This document shows positions 35,859-43,744 of a stretch of DNA of 64,000 nucleotides, in pieces; positions within the stretch are counted from its first letter, which is position 1, and each line of letters begins with the position of its first letter. This stretch comes from Neorhizobium vignae (GTDB taxonomy: Bacteria > Pseudomonadota > Alphaproteobacteria > Rhizobiales > Rhizobiaceae): contig NZ_JNNU01000002.1 in NCBI RefSeq assembly GCF_000732195.1, positions 186,001 through 250,000 of the forward strand. The letters are read 5' to 3'. The translations under genes were made by a program, and so were the position numbers. The notes under the pieces were generated by a model. The model saw only the letters and a list, made by a program, of their open reading frames with translations. It searched no databases and was not told the DNA's origin.

Positions 35859-37223
35859 ATGAATGACGGCACCGGAAATCGGCCTCACTCGGACTTTCCG
35901 AACCTGCAATCATCGAACGACATCCTTATCGTCGAGGATTCCGCCGCGCTTTCGGCCCTGCTGCGACAGCGGCTCGAGCGGGAGACTGCCGGCAGGACCT
36001 TTTGCTGTGCGAGCCTGGAGCAAGCTCGCACGCTGCTGGCGGGACAGAAATTCACCCTGGCGCTGACCGGTCTCAACCTGCCCGACGCGCCCAACGGTGA
36101 AATCCTTGCCCTGCTTGCCGAATACGCGGTTCCGACAATCGTCTTCACGGCAACCTCCGAGGCGGACGCTACGATCCGCTACTCCGAGCGGAAGATCATC
36201 GACTACATCGTCAAGAGCGACAACACGACGGTGGATACGGTCGTCAGGACGGTGAACCGCATCCTGACCAACAGCGCCTTTTCCGTTCTCGTCGTCGATG
36301 ACGCGAGATGGGCCCGCTCCGGTCTGGTCGAGATCATGCAGCGGCAGAACTTCCGTGTCCTCGAAGCCCTTTCGGGCAAGGAGGCCCTGGACATGCTTGC
36401 CGACAACCCATCAATCGAACTGGTCATCACCGACTACAACATGCCGGACATGAACGGACACGAGCTGACGAGGCGCATTCGCGCAACCCGGCCTTCGGAC
36501 GAATTGCGTATCATCGGGGTTTCCTCTTCGTCCGACCGCGGCCTTTCCGCAAGTTTCCTGAAAGCCGGCGCGTCCGATTTCATCTACCGTCCCTTCGTCC
36601 CGGAAGAGCTGCAGTGCCGCATCGACAACAATGTCGAAACGCTGACCCAACTGAAGCGGCTGCGTTACCTGGCGGAACGAGATCATCTGACAGGTCTCGC
36701 AAACCGCCGCTTTTTCTTCGAGAAGAACCCGCCCCTGGAGCCTGCACCGGCAAACGACGCGGTTGCCATCCTCGACATCGACCATTTCAAGTCGGTCAAC
36801 GACACCTACGGCCACGAGGCCGGCGACCAGGTGCTGAAGCGTCTTGCCAGCACCCTCAGGGAGATGACCGTCGACAAGCGATACCTCGCAGCCCGCCTCG
36901 GCGGCGAAGAGTTCGCAATCTACATGAAGGATACCAATGCCTTCCAGGCCCATTCCTTCTGCGAGCAGGTACGCAGCCGCGTCCAGGCGACGAGCATCCC
37001 GTTGCAGGACAAGGACATATCGGTGACCATCTCCATCGGCGTCATGGAGATGGAGGAGCGAGAAACGTTCGGAAACCAGCTCAACGCCGCCGACCAGCTT
37101 CTCTACATGGCGAAAATGAACGGCCGCAACCGGGTCTATTCGAGCCTGACGATACCGGAAGCGCTGATCCCTCAGCCACACGAACCCCATAACTCAGTGA
37201 CCCGGCGCCCCGGCACCCGGTGA
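35859..37223 (+). CDS. REC-REC-GGDEF response regulator (PleD-like diguanylate cyclase)
   Basis: 454 aa. The first receiver domain (about 21-135) has the acidic pair VED and Lys in IVKSD, but the phospho-acceptor position is Gly71 (LALTGLNLPDAPNG, where LTD is expected). The second receiver (about 142-260) is intact with Asp192 in VITDYNMPDMNG and Arg in place of the conserved Lys (YRPF). The GGDEF domain (about 275-435) has RDHLTGLANRRFF, LDIDHFKSVNDTYGHEAGD and an active GGEEF at 348-352. The RxxD inhibitory site is missing; the equivalent positions read DKRY. It likely makes cyclic di-GMP with control through the second receiver. The start lacks a strong ribosome site. Confidence 0.9.
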   Translation: MNDGTGNRPHSDFPNLQSSNDILIVEDSAALSALLRQRLERETAGRTFCCASLEQARTLLAGQKFTLALTGLNLPDAPNGEILALLAEYAVPTIVFTATSEADATIRYSERKIIDYIVKSDNTTVDTVVRTVNRILTNSAFSVLVVDDARWARSGLVEIMQRQNFRVLEALSGKEALDMLADNPSIELVITDYNMPDMNGHELTRRIRATRPSDELRIIGVSSSSDRGLSASFLKAGASDFIYRPFVPEELQCRIDNNVETLTQLKRLRYLAERDHLTGLANRRFFFEKNPPLEPAPANDAVAILDIDHFKSVNDTYGHEAGDQVLKRLASTLREMTVDKRYLAARLGGEEFAIYMKDTNAFQAHSFCEQVRSRVQATSIPLQDKDISVTISIGVMEMEERETFGNQLNAADQLLYMAKMNGRNRVYSSLTIPEALIPQPHEPHNSVTRRPGTR

Positions 37224-37343
37224 ATTGCCAAACGACGTTTCGAATCCGTTTTCAAGGACTTCCGGCGGCCTTTTGAATCAATCCCGAAAGCGCCTCAAGG
37301 CGGGCGAAGCCGCCCAAGCCTGGCCCGGGCGGCGGCTCATGCT

Positions 37344-37814
37344 TCAGAAGGTCTTGGCGACCTGTTCGAGCTGGTCGGCGACGATGCCCCAGCCGTCCGT
37401 GAAACCCATCTGCTCGTGGGCCTGCTTGTCTTCCTCCGTCCAATGAAAGGCCGTTGCCGTGTATTTCGTGCGGCCGTTGCCGAGGTCTTCGAATTCGACG
37501 ACCGCGGTCATGAACGGCTTTTCCGACGGCACCCAGGCGCTGGTATAGGCGTCGGTGAAGACCAGCTTCCTGTTGGGTACGACTTCCAGGTAGATTCCGT
37601 AATTGGGGATCTTCTCGCCGTTCGGCCCTTCCATCAGGATGAAGCTCGATCCGCCGGCCCGCAGGTCCATTCGGGCCTCCGTCACTTTCCACGGCAGCGG
37701 GCAGAACCACTCGCCCATCCGTTCCGGCGTGGTCCAGGCCTTGTAGAGCTTGTCGGCCGGAACGTCCATTTCGCGGACGATCTGCAGGGCGTGCTTGGCG
37801 GTATTGGCGGTCAT
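37344..37814 (-). CDS. SRPBCC (AHSA1-like) domain protein
   Basis: 156 aa START-like protein. LQIVREMDVPADKLYKAWTTPERMGEWFCP is the classical AHSA1 N terminus. GGSSFILMEGPNGEKIPNYG follows mid-protein, and the C-terminal helix begins at HEQMGFTDGWG. A GGGAG ribosome site precedes the ATG at 37814; the frame is open further upstream. No ArsR gene is adjacent. A phenol- or ligand-binding or chaperone-like role is possible but unknown. Confidence 0.87.
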   Translation of the reverse strand: MTANTAKHALQIVREMDVPADKLYKAWTTPERMGEWFCPLPWKVTEARMDLRAGGSSFILMEGPNGEKIPNYGIYLEVVPNRKLVFTDAYTSAWVPSEKPFMTAVVEFEDLGNGRTKYTATAFHWTEEDKQAHEQMGFTDGWGIVADQLEQVAKTF

Positions 37815-37965
37815 TGTCGTCTCCCTTGAGGTTTTACAAAACATCTCATCCGATGTTGAACCTAGGACGTGTGGCGAGCACGATATCCGACAAGTGTCAT
37901 GGAATTTTTTCGGCCCATGGGCCAAATATCCTCGGGAACGGGATGGCAGGCATCGGGAGGGAACC

Positions 37966-38265
37966 GTGACCGAGTTCAGATTCGAGGCTGAAATCATCCA
38001 TTGGCGTGGGCCCTCGCCCTTCTTCTTCGCGCCGCTTCCCCTGGACCATGCCGAAGAAATCAGGCGGCTGTCAAAGCTTCTGAGCTACGGCTGGGGCGTG
38101 ATCCCGGTCGATGCCACGATCGGCGGCGTTTCGTTTTACACCTCGCTATTCCCGAAGGACGAAACCTATCTCCTGCCGCTGAAGGACGCCGTGCGGAAAA
38201 AGACCGGCATCACGGCCGGCGATACGATCGCGGTCGAGATGACGCTTCGGCCGCCGCGGCGGTAG
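37966..38265 (+). CDS. DUF1905-domain protein
   Basis: 99 aa protein with the DUF1905 beta-barrel-like domain: FRFEAEIIHWRGPSPFFFAPL, the GWGVIPVDATIGGVSFYTSLFP stretch and KKTGITAGDTIAVEMTL. The start is GTG with GGGAGG 5-6 bases upstream. It is divergent from the SRPBCC gene with 150 bases between them. Function is not established. Confidence 0.82.
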   Translation: MTEFRFEAEIIHWRGPSPFFFAPLPLDHAEEIRRLSKLLSYGWGVIPVDATIGGVSFYTSLFPKDETYLLPLKDAVRKKTGITAGDTIAVEMTLRPPRR

Positions 38266-38285
38266 CAGGGGCGTGACTCGCCCGT

Positions 38286-39539
38286 CTACACCGCCGGCGG
38301 CGTGACCGCGCCGAGCTTGTCGATCTGCTGGCGGATATGGGCGCATTCGGCGGCGGAATTGGCAAGTGCGATCGCCCGGTCGAAGGCCTCGCGGGCTTCG
38401 GGTCTGCGGCCGGCCTGCATCATCAGCCCGCCCTTGACCCCGTGGAAATAGAAATAGCCGTCAAGCTTTTCGGCAAGCGGCGCGATCATGTCGAGCGCCG
38501 CCTCCGGGCCTTCAAGCTTGGAGACCGCGACGGCCTTGTTGAGCGTTACCACCGGCGACGGCTGGATGCGTTCCAGGAGGCCGTAGAGCATGGTGATCTC
38601 CTTCCAGTCCGTATCCTTCGGCGTCGGGGCGCGGGCATGCAGCGCCGAGATCGCCGCCTGGACCTGGTAGGGGCCGGGCTTGCGGTGGCGGATCGCCTTG
38701 TCCAGCAGCGCCAGCGCCTCGTTGATCAGCTTGCTGTCCCAGCGGCTGCGGTCCTGGTCCTCGAGAAGCACGATCTGGCCGTTGGTGTCGATGCGCGTTT
38801 TGGCACGCGAATGCTGCAGCAGCATCAGCGCCAAAAGGCCCATGATCTCCGGCTCGGCCGGGAAGATGCGCAAGAGCAGCCGGCCAAGCCGGATCGCCTC
38901 GTCGCAGAAGGCGGCGCTGTCGGGATTGGTGATGCCGGCGGAATAACCCTCGTTGAAGACGAGATAGATCATCGCCGAAACGATGCCGAGGCGTTCTGCC
39001 CGTTCCGCCGGCCCCGGCGTCTCGAAAGGCACGCCGGCCTTGGCGACGCGCGCCTTGGCACGGGTGATGCGCTGTTCCATGGCGCTGTCGCCGACGAGGA
39101 AGGCCCGGGCGATCTGCGCGACGCTGAGCCCAGAGACGATCCGGAGCGCCAGCGCGATCTGCTGGGTCGCCGGCAGGTCCGGATGGCAGCAGATGAACAT
39201 CAGCCGCAGGATGTCGTCGCGGTAATGGGAGTTGTCGAGCCGCTCGGCCATGTCGCCTTCGGCATCTGACAGATCGGAGAAGGCTTCCTCCTCCGGCAAT
39301 GGATCGTTCTTCGAGCGCTTGCGGACCACGTCGATGCCGCTGTTGCGGCCGACGAAGATCAGCCATGCGGTCGGATCGCGCGGCGGCCCCTTGTCCGGCC
39401 AGGTCTTGATGGCGCGCAGGCACGCCTCCTGAAAGGCCTCTTCCGCGGTATCGAGATCGCGGAAGTAACGAAGGAGCGCGCCGAGCGCCTGCGGCCGGGC
39501 GGCCGTCAGGGCAAGTTCGACCCAGGCAATATCCGTCAT
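38286..39539 (-). CDS. ECF42-type RNA polymerase sigma factor with C-terminal TPR-like domain
   Basis: 417 aa. Sigma region 2 has AEEAFQEACLRAIKTWPDKGPPRDPTAWL, and region 4 has the HTH IVSGLSVAQIARAFLVGDSAMEQRITRAK. A DUF6596 and helical-repeat extension of about 230 residues follows (INEALALLDKAIRHRKPGPYQ, then ALDMIAPLAEKLDGYFYFHGVKG). This extension replaces an anti-sigma factor in ECF42 members. The start overlaps the end of the DGPF gene by 4 bases (ATGA), the conserved arrangement of this group. The inducing signal is unknown. Confidence 0.9.
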   Translation of the reverse strand: MTDIAWVELALTAARPQALGALLRYFRDLDTAEEAFQEACLRAIKTWPDKGPPRDPTAWLIFVGRNSGIDVVRKRSKNDPLPEEEAFSDLSDAEGDMAERLDNSHYRDDILRLMFICCHPDLPATQQIALALRIVSGLSVAQIARAFLVGDSAMEQRITRAKARVAKAGVPFETPGPAERAERLGIVSAMIYLVFNEGYSAGITNPDSAAFCDEAIRLGRLLLRIFPAEPEIMGLLALMLLQHSRAKTRIDTNGQIVLLEDQDRSRWDSKLINEALALLDKAIRHRKPGPYQVQAAISALHARAPTPKDTDWKEITMLYGLLERIQPSPVVTLNKAVAVSKLEGPEAALDMIAPLAEKLDGYFYFHGVKGGLMMQAGRRPEAREAFDRAIALANSAAECAHIRQQIDKLGAVTPPAV

Positions 39540-39925
39540 GTCTTGGTCTCGCTATGTTTGAACTCGCCGGGATGGAAGACGTAGAAGGGCCGGATTTCAT
39601 AGGAACTGGAGCCGGGATTGACCGCCGAAAGCTTCTTCGCGAAGCTGACCGCCTCTTCCAGTGCCTCTACCTCTAGCGTGTAGAAACCGAGCAGCACTTC
39701 CTTGGTTTCCGCAAACGGCCCGTCGAGCACCAGCGGTTCGTCTTTGCCTTTTCGCACGGTGGTGGCCGCCGTCGTCGGCATCAGCCGCCCGACCGGACCG
39801 AGCTTGCCGGCCTGCGCATAGGGTGTCTGCACCTCGATGAGCCGTGCCATGACGGCATCCTCCTCTTCCTTGGACCAGGCGAAGACAGTTTCCTCATGGG
39901 CGTAGCAAAGGATGGCGTAAAGCAT
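39536..39925 (-). CDS. YCII-related DGPF-domain protein
   Basis: 129 aa protein with the YciI-like fold. MLYAILCYAHEE starts the domain, and LVLDGPFAETKEVLLGFYTLEV contains the DGPF motif that names the group. It is first in a two-gene operon with the ECF42-type sigma factor. In other bacteria such DGPF genes are the main targets of the sigma factor, so autoregulation through a promoter upstream of 39925 is expected. The molecular role is unknown. Confidence 0.9.
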   Translation of the reverse strand: MLYAILCYAHEETVFAWSKEEEDAVMARLIEVQTPYAQAGKLGPVGRLMPTTAATTVRKGKDEPLVLDGPFAETKEVLLGFYTLEVEALEEAVSFAKKLSAVNPGSSSYEIRPFYVFHPGEFKHSETKT

Positions 39926-39998
39926 GCGTGTCTCCCTCTCACATAGATGACGAAGGATTAGCGGCTCACCCGACAGGACGCAGCAATTTTTTGATGGA

Positions 39999-40862
39999 TC
40001 AGGGCCGACCGGTCGGGCTGGTGCCGAACGTTTCGCGGAAACGGCGCGAGAAATGCGACCGAGACGCATAGCCCGCGGCCTCTGCCGCAGCGACGCTGGA
40101 AGCGCCCGAGGATATCGCGTTCTGCCCCGCCTTCAGCCGCTCCCGGCGCAGGATGGCCCGGAACGAGGCGCCCTCTAGGGAGAGCCGACGCCGCAGCGTC
40201 GAGGCACCGATCCCGAGTTGTTCCGCCACATCGGCGACGCTCCACGGTTCGGACGGGGCGGTGGCGATCAGCCAGGCGATCTCCTCCGAAAGGCTCTGGC
40301 GGAACAGCATCCGCGCTTCCGGCATCGGCCGCAGCAGGGCCAGAACCTCGGTCATGCGCAGCCGCTTGATCGTCTCGCCGATCGTGCCGTCGGCAATCGT
40401 TGTTGCAGCATGGCAGAGCGCTTCCACCAGATCTTCGCCGAGCGGCAGGCCGAATGAACCCGCCTCGCCGCCTTCCATTCGCTCCGTTGCCGAAAGCGGC
40501 GCAATCCCCTCCGGCAGCGATGGAACGTCGAGCCGCAGCGCCACATACAGGCCGTTCGTTTCGTCCGGTATGTTAACGACATCCATCGGCACTCCGCCGG
40601 GCAGGACGAACACCGACCCAGCCGGAAAGACCTGCGTCCGGTCGCCAAGCCAGACTTCCTTCTGGCCGTGGAGAACGATGCAGACCATCGGGCAGTCCAG
40701 TTCCAGCGCCTTCACCTTTTCCCGGTCGAAACAGCAATAGATGAACAGCTGCTCCGCATAGGCGTTCATGCCGGGCTCGAGCTTGCGTGCCACCATCGGG
40801 CGCAGGCGGTCGAGCAGACGGCGGGAAAAATCGGGAAAGCGCTGGGTGACGATCAGGTTCAT
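39999..40862 (-). CDS. AraC-family transcriptional regulator
   Basis: 287 aa. The N-terminal cupin-like region has VCIVLHGQKEVWLGDRTQVFPAGSVFVLPG-type strands. The C-terminal double HTH has WSVADVAEQLGIGASTLRRRL and AAEAAGYASRSHFSRRFRETFG. It is divergent from the secreted metallo-beta-lactamase-fold gene. CGAAACG (40885-40891) and CGTTTCG (40910-40916) form an inverted repeat in the 135-base gap that could be its operator. The family call is firm; the target is inferred. Confidence 0.9.
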   Translation of the reverse strand: MNLIVTQRFPDFSRRLLDRLRPMVARKLEPGMNAYAEQLFIYCCFDREKVKALELDCPMVCIVLHGQKEVWLGDRTQVFPAGSVFVLPGGVPMDVVNIPDETNGLYVALRLDVPSLPEGIAPLSATERMEGGEAGSFGLPLGEDLVEALCHAATTIADGTIGETIKRLRMTEVLALLRPMPEARMLFRQSLSEEIAWLIATAPSEPWSVADVAEQLGIGASTLRRRLSLEGASFRAILRRERLKAGQNAISSGASSVAAAEAAGYASRSHFSRRFRETFGTSPTGRP

Positions 40863-40997
40863 GGCCGCAGTATAGCGCAGGATGCGAAACGAAAAACATG
40901 CCTGTTGAGCGTTTCGGGCTCAAGCCGGCAAAAATCCGGCACGGGCGGATGACGGAATGCGGGCAGAAGGCGGTGGCTTCAACGCAGGAGACTTTTG

Positions 40998-41867
40998 ATG
41001 AAGACCTTAGCCACCCTTTCCACTCTTTCCGCCCTGGGCACGTCCCTTGTCGCCGCGGGCGCGGCCCTGTTCGCCCTTTCAGGCCCTGCCCATGCCGCAA
41101 CCGATCTCGAACTGTGGCGGCTCGATTGCGGCTCGGTCGTGGTCAAGGACCTGTCGAGCTTTTCCGACACGTTCGCCTATGCCGGCCAGACCCGCACCCT
41201 GACCGACAGCTGCTACGTGATCCGCCACGGCGCCGATTACCTGCTCTGGGATACCGGCCTGCCGGTGGCATTGATCGGCAAGGCGCCGGACCTCTCACAG
41301 CCGCTGGCACCGTCGCTCACCATCGACATCCCGACGCAGCTTGCAAAGATCGGCATCAAGCCGGACCAGATCGGCATCGTCGGCATCAGCCACAACCACT
41401 TCGACCATATGGGCCAGGCCTCGACATTTGCGAAGGCAACGCTGATGATCGGTGCCGGCGACTGGGAAAGCCTGCACGAAAATCCCCTGCCCTTCGGCGT
41501 CATGCCGGCGCTCGTCCAGCCCTGGATGGACGGCAAGGCGAAGCTCGATCCGGTCTCGGGCGACCGCGACGTGTTCGGCGACGGTTCGGTGATGATGCTG
41601 GCCATGCCCGGACACACCAAGGGGGAGACCGCGCTGCTCGTCAAACTGCCGCAAAGCGGACCGGTGCTGCTCTCCGGCGACGTCGTGCATTTCGAAGAGC
41701 AGATCGCCAATAACGGCGTGCCGCCCTTCAACATCGACCGGGCCGAAAGCCTCGCCTCGATGGAGCGCATGAACGGGATCGCCAAGCAACTGAACGCAAA
41801 GCTGATCATCCAGCACGACGCCGACGACATCAAAAAACTGCCCACCTTCCCGGCCAGCGCCCGCTGA
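40998..41867 (+). CDS. Secreted metallo-beta-lactamase-fold hydrolase, AHL lactonase-like
   Basis: 289 aa with a signal peptide of about 35 residues (cut near GPAHA). The metal motif SHNHFDHMGQ is the canonical HxHxDH. A further His is in AMPGHTKGE, an Asp in LLSGDVVHF and a His in LIIQHD. This pattern fits the N-acyl homoserine lactonase/AttM-related group, here exported. CAGGAG precedes the ATG at 40998. A lactonase or esterase role in the periplasm is plausible; quorum quenching is a possibility rather than a claim. Confidence 0.83.
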   Translation: MKTLATLSTLSALGTSLVAAGAALFALSGPAHAATDLELWRLDCGSVVVKDLSSFSDTFAYAGQTRTLTDSCYVIRHGADYLLWDTGLPVALIGKAPDLSQPLAPSLTIDIPTQLAKIGIKPDQIGIVGISHNHFDHMGQASTFAKATLMIGAGDWESLHENPLPFGVMPALVQPWMDGKAKLDPVSGDRDVFGDGSVMMLAMPGHTKGETALLVKLPQSGPVLLSGDVVHFEEQIANNGVPPFNIDRAESLASMERMNGIAKQLNAKLIIQHDADDIKKLPTFPASAR

Positions 41868-41952
41868 CTTCGATGAGATCGCCACTGGCGCATCGCGCGC
41901 CGGTGGCTATATTCCGCGGGAACAAAATCTCCACCTCCCAAGGAACCCCTAC

Positions 41953-42660
41953 ATGGCCGACCTTTCCGCCTTCCCGATCACGTCCAAATGGCCCGCCGAA
42001 AACCCGGACGTGCTGCAGCTCTATTCGACGCCGACGCCGAACGGCGTGAAGGTGTCGATCATGCTCGAAGAAATCGGCCTGCCCTACGAGCCGCATTTCA
42101 TCAATATCGGCGCCGACGAGACCTGGGGACCGGAATATCTGTCGCTCAACCCGAACGGCAAGATCCCGGCGATCCTCGATCCGCATGGCCCCGGCGACAA
42201 GCCGCTGGCGCTGTTCGAGAGCGGCGCGATCCTGATCTATCTCGCCGAAAAGACCGGCAAGCTGATCTCGTCCGATCCGGCCAAGCGCTACGAGACGATC
42301 CAGTGGGTGATGTTCCAGATGGGCGGCCTCGGGCCGATGTTCGGCCAGCTCGGTTTCTTCCACAAGTTCGCCGGCAAGGACATCGAGGACAAGCGCCCGC
42401 GCGACCGCTATGCCAAGGAATCGCACCGCATCATCCGCGTGCTGGAAACCCGGCTTGAGGACCGCGACTGGATTATGGGCGACGAATATTCGATCGCCGA
42501 CATCGCCATGCTCGGCTGGGTCCGAAACCTGATCGGCTTCTACGGCGCCGGCGAACTCGTCGAATACGACAAGCTGAAGCGTGTGCCGGAATGGCTGGAA
42601 CGCGGCCTCGCACGGCCCGCCGTCCAGCGGGGTCTCGACATTCCGAAACGTCCGGCCTGA
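41953..42660 (+). CDS. Glutathione S-transferase family protein (YfcG/YghU-like)
   Basis: 235 aa. The thioredoxin-like N-terminal domain has LYSTPTPNGVKVSIMLEEIGLPYE, with Asn in the glutathione region. NPNGKIPAILDP and LFESGAILIYLAEK follow. The helical C-terminal domain includes FFHKFAGKDIEDKRPRDRYAKES and SIADIAMLGWVRN. The Thr-Pro-Asn-Gly active site resembles Nu-class GSTs such as E. coli YfcG, which are disulfide reductases. The gene stands alone with a short gap to the next gene in the same direction. Confidence 0.9.
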   Translation: MADLSAFPITSKWPAENPDVLQLYSTPTPNGVKVSIMLEEIGLPYEPHFINIGADETWGPEYLSLNPNGKIPAILDPHGPGDKPLALFESGAILIYLAEKTGKLISSDPAKRYETIQWVMFQMGGLGPMFGQLGFFHKFAGKDIEDKRPRDRYAKESHRIIRVLETRLEDRDWIMGDEYSIADIAMLGWVRNLIGFYGAGELVEYDKLKRVPEWLERGLARPAVQRGLDIPKRPA

Positions 42661-42710
42661 TCAAATACCGCAGCGGCCCTAATTCATGGGGAGATGGAGG
42701 TGACAACAAT

Positions 42711-43166
42711 ATGCCCAAACCCACGCTTCCCATGGAAGGGTCATGCCGCTGCGGACAGGTGCGGCTGAAGATCAGCGCGCCGCCGATCCTGACCATGGCC
42801 TGCCATTGCACCGGCTGCCAGAAGATGAGCGCCAGCGCCTTCTCGCTCTCCGCAGCTATCCCCTCTGAAGGTTTCGAGGTGACGCAAGGCGAGCCGGTGA
42901 TCGGCGGCCTGCATGGCAGCGACGCCCACCACTATCACTGCCCGCACTGCAAGAGCTGGATGTTCACCAGGCCGGTCGGCATGGACTGGTTCGTCAACCT
43001 CCGTCCGACCATGCTCGACGACCCCAAATGGTTCGCGCCCTTCATCGAAACCTACACATCCGAAAAGCTGCCCTGGGCGGCCACTCCGGCCGTGCATTCC
43101 TACGAGAATTTTCCGCCCATGGAGGCCTATGAGGGCTTGGTGAAGGAATTTGCGGAACGGGATTGA
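42711..43166 (+). CDS. GFA/CENP-V-domain protein (second copy)
   Basis: 151 aa zinc protein of the GFA family. Ligand motifs are GSCRCGQVRL, MACHCTGCQKMSASAF and YHCPHCKSWMF. GMDWFVNLRPTMLDD lies near the C terminus. The start at 42711 follows GGAGG. It is clearly divergent in sequence from the copy at 20.3 kb and lies directly downstream of the GST gene, which suggests a glutathione-linked detoxification islet. Function is unproven. Confidence 0.87.
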   Translation: MPKPTLPMEGSCRCGQVRLKISAPPILTMACHCTGCQKMSASAFSLSAAIPSEGFEVTQGEPVIGGLHGSDAHHYHCPHCKSWMFTRPVGMDWFVNLRPTMLDDPKWFAPFIETYTSEKLPWAATPAVHSYENFPPMEAYEGLVKEFAERD

Positions 43167-43258
43167 TTTTTTCGCCGCCCCCTGTCGGAATCCCCATCCC
43201 TCCTTCGTCCTAGTGTCGTCCGGCATGGACGAGAACGATCCGAACAGGAGGGAAAATC

Positions 43259-43687
43259 ATGGATACGAATGCCCAGACGAACGACAATCAGGCAGCTTCA
43301 CCCGTCCGCGGCGGTGTGGTCGCCTATCTTCAGGTCGACGGCGCGATGAAGGCGGCCGAGTATTACAAGAAGGCCCTCGGCGCCGAGATCGAATCCTTTC
43401 ATCCGGTGGATGACCAGGGCCGCACGATGCACATCCATCTCTATATCAACGACAGCTCGGTCATGCTCTGCGATCCCTATCCGGACTACGGCCATCCCCT
43501 CGAAAAGCCGCAGGCCTTCACCATGATGCTGCCGGTCGACGATATCGATTTCTGGTGGAAACGCGCCGTCGACGCCGGCATGACGGTGGAGACTGAGCTG
43601 CAGGTGATGTTCTGGGGCGACCGCTACGGCCAGGTCCGCGACCCTTTCGGCGTCGCCTGGGCGATGAACGCGCCGGTGAAGGGCTGA
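43259..43687 (+). CDS. VOC-family (PhnB-like glyoxalase) protein
   Basis: 142 aa. VVAYLQVDGAMKAAEYYKKALGAE is the PhnB-type opening. MHIHLYINDSSVMLCDPYPD and FTMMLPVDDIDFWWKRAVDAG follow, with DRYGQVRDPFGVAWAM at the end. This is the vicinal-oxygen-chelate fold of about 140 residues. AGGAGG precedes the ATG. It resembles proteins of unknown substrate found beside sigma factors and GFA genes. Confidence 0.9.
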   Translation: MDTNAQTNDNQAASPVRGGVVAYLQVDGAMKAAEYYKKALGAEIESFHPVDDQGRTMHIHLYINDSSVMLCDPYPDYGHPLEKPQAFTMMLPVDDIDFWWKRAVDAGMTVETELQVMFWGDRYGQVRDPFGVAWAMNAPVKG

Positions 43688-43697
43688 CCTCTTCCAC

Positions 43698-43732
43698 AAA
43701 AAACCGGCACGCCGCCGGTGATCCGGCGGCGG
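43698..43732 (-). terminator. Terminator of the D-Ala-D-Ala carboxypeptidase gene
   Basis: GCCGCCGG (43711-43718) and CCGGCGGC (43723-43730) form an 8-bp stem with a TGAT loop. On the minus strand a T6 tract follows within a few bases (A6 at 43698-43703 on the plus strand). It may act on the convergent VOC gene as well. Confidence 0.75.
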
Positions 43733-43744
43733 GGCTTTATCGGC

